64,000 nt of DNA, from positions 6,402,972-6,466,971 of the forward strand of contig JAQFVV010006199.1 of assembly GCA_028023455.1 (NCBI GenBank). The letters are read 5' to 3'. The notes below the pieces were generated by a model that was given only the letters and a program-made list of their open reading frames with translations, made no database searches and had not been told where the DNA came from. The translations under genes were made by a program, and so were the position numbers. The DNA comes from Epiperipatus broadwayi (taxonomy: Eukaryota; Onychophora; Udeonychophora; Euonychophora; Peripatidae). Each line of letters starts with the position of its first letter. Position 1 is the stretch's first letter. This document shows, piece after piece, positions 62,206 to 64,000 of this stretch.

Positions 62206-62303
62206 TTATTTTTTTAAAAGTGTTAACAATATGCATAATAGGATACCAGTGTCATTATTTTTTTAAAAGTGTTAACAATATGCATAATAGGATACCAGTG
62301 TCA
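62206..62303. repeat. 49-bp perfect tandem duplication
   Basis: Two copies (62206-62254, 62255-62303) of a unit containing aaaagtgttaacaatatgca and ataggataccagtgtcat are identical or nearly so, which implies a recent event. Confidence 0.9.
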
Positions 62304-62342
62304 TTTCAATCAAAATCTTCACTAAAAGGAAAGATTTCACAT

Positions 62343-63755
62343 TGTTTATTTATATATAATATTTAGTGAATTAAATGTGAAGGTATTTAAAGCTTCATGC
62401 TCTTGGTTCAAAATGCTTGAGTCTATCTTATTTATATATAAATTTAAGTAGAGAAGAAGGTAGGTTCCATCTTTTTCTCATAAAATATCTGCCTTGTGTT
62501 TTTGAATTAGGAGTTCTCTGTGCATTCATTATTACATCTGATTGGCAGTCATATAAGCATTTTTAAGATGCATCTGGCAAAGGTTTCAGCCTTTCATATT
62601 ATTATATCATCTGCTTGCACTTAAGAAATTAATATATTTACATTTGTTACAATCATTTCATTAGATTTAAAAATTACTACATAGTAAATTGAAAGATTTC
62701 ATGTTGTTTATTTATAAGTAAATAAGCATTTATTTTTATATGACGCTATGCATACAATTGTATACATTCAAAGATCTGCCTTTCAAGCTAATTGTGCATG
62801 TGTCTTCTGTGAGTGTTAAATAATAAATGAATACTTCACTATACAATACAAGATATAGTATTTATGCAGGAATAAAAGGAATCCTCTTATTCCTACAACT
62901 CAAATTCTTTTATATGAGCAAATCTGAAGTACTGTTGTGTAAAGCATGAGAGTAGAATTCTCACTTTAAATTACTATCTATGATGTTGTAATGAATGACG
63001 TCGGTGAAATTGTCTAGAATTTACTAGATGTCACTCTAAGTGAAACTTAATTATGAGTAAATAGGCATTTATTTTTATATGACGCTATGCATACAATTGT
63101 ATACATTCAAAGATCAGCCTTTCAAGCTAATTGTGCATGCATCTTCTGTGAGTGTTAAATAATAAATGAATACTTCACTCTACAATACAAGATATAGTAT
63201 TTATGCAGGAATAAAAGGAATCCTCTTATTCCTACAACTCAAATTCTTTTATATGAGCAAATCTGAAGTACTGTTGAGTAAAAGTGAGAGTAGAATTCTC
63301 ACTTTAAATTACTATCTATGATGTTGTAATGAATGATGTCGGTAAAATTGTCTAGAATTTAAGTTGTAGGAATAAGAGGATTCCTTTTATTCCTGCATAA
63401 ATACTATATCTTGTATTATAGAGTGAAGCATTCTTTTATTATTTAACACTCACAGAAGACGCATACACAATTAGCTTGAAAGGCTGATCTTTGAATGTTG
63501 TTTATTTATGTATAATATTTAGTGAATTAAATATGATGTTTAAAGTTTCATGCTATTGGTTCAAAATGCTTGAGTCTGGCTTATTTATATATAAATTTAA
63601 ATAGAGAAAAAGGTGGGACTATATTTTTTTCGTAAAATCTCTGCCTTGTGTTTTTGAATTGAGAGTTCTATGTGCAATCATTATTACATCTGATTGGCTG
63701 TCATATAAGCATTTTTAAGGCGCATCTGTCAAAGGTTTCAGCCTTTCATGTTATT
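62343..63755. repeat. Complex recently amplified repeat block
   Basis: The outer direct repeats 62343-62617 and 63488-63755 share gaattaaatrtgaaggtatt-like starts, ggttcaaaatgcttgagtct and gcctttcat. Between them lie unit U1 (about 62718-63055) and unit U2 (about 63057-63360) in tandem (offset 339 bp, about 95% alike by eye), then an inverted partial copy (about 63362-63497) of the start of U1/U2. The units carry gaatacttcact, atacaagatatagtatttat and the shared core (62911-62933, 63250-63272). They are related to the foldback at 52.1-52.4 kb. Confidence 0.85.
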
Positions 63756-64000
63756 AACAATAATTATGCTAAAAAGATTAAAAAGCTTTACTTATAGTAC
63801 AAAACAAATTATCCACTTAATAAAGTACATCAAAAATAAATTAGAAAATATATACTATGTTTAGGTAAAATATGTTTTAAGTTGATTTATTTGTATTTAA
63901 TGTATTCATGATTACAGAATATTGGTAATATTATTTAAGAAATCTAGTTACTGCATTTGATAAAATATTTAAATGAGGGGGGGGGGGGTTACAGCAAATG
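63756..64000. other. Window end, non-coding
   Basis: The stretch 63815-63930 resembles 62140-62260 (aaaaataaattagaaaatat), hinting that the repeat block continues past the window. A 12-G run lies at 63977-63988. Confidence 0.5.

Overview
This is eukaryotic (metazoan) nuclear DNA. By eye about three quarters or more of it is A+T. It has splice signals, no dense gene packing, and is filled with decayed retroelements, foldback elements and microsatellites. I found one host coding exon with good support: an 87-bp exon at 26418-26504 (+) encoding the GoLoco (Galpha-i/o-binding) motif of a Rap1 GTPase-activating protein. No neighbouring exon of that gene was recognised, so the window is read mainly as two very long flanking introns (at least 26 kb upstream and 37 kb downstream). 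The repeats (Penelope-like elements, RTE-type LINEs, a tRNA-derived SINE and a SPIN-like hAT element) fit a spiralian. A mollusc, possibly a freshwater pulmonate snail, is my best guess. This is inference, because no species-diagnostic gene is present.

Layout: 1.7-4.8 kb, RTE-like LINE (-) split by a Penelope-like element (+) with a hammerhead-like hairpin. 5.2 kb, tRNA-like SINE. 5.9-6.3 kb, LINE 3' end. 6.4-6.7 kb, uninterrupted (TAA)n. 7.2-8.2 kb, a foldback element carrying a second foldback flanked by 15-bp direct repeats, then a third foldback. 10.8-13.3 kb, hammerhead-like fragment (-) and a long decayed LINE (+). 15.3-18.6 kb, inverted and tandem repeats. 22-24 kb, foldback and zinc-knuckle LINE fragment. 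26.4 kb, Rap1GAP exon. 27.2 kb, LINE scrap. 29.2-31.1 kb, second Penelope-like element. 32-36 kb, foldbacks and a LINE fragment. 37.8-44.5 kb, two direct repeats of about 1.7 kb bracketing a gag-like region (possible LTR element) that contains a SPIN-like hAT with a perfect 8-bp target duplication. 48.8-52.4 kb, foldbacks. 52.8-55.6 kb, SINEs and the longest LINE. 58.7-60.6 kb, degenerate array of roughly 60 bp. 60.6-63.8 kb, large palindrome and recently amplified repeat units.

No operon-like or pathway logic links these features. The window records intron growth by successive transposon insertions. The main points of interest are the SPIN-like hAT element (a family known for transfer between phyla), the hammerhead-like motifs tied to Penelope-like elements, the nested foldbacks, and a short core sequence shared by several otherwise different repeats.
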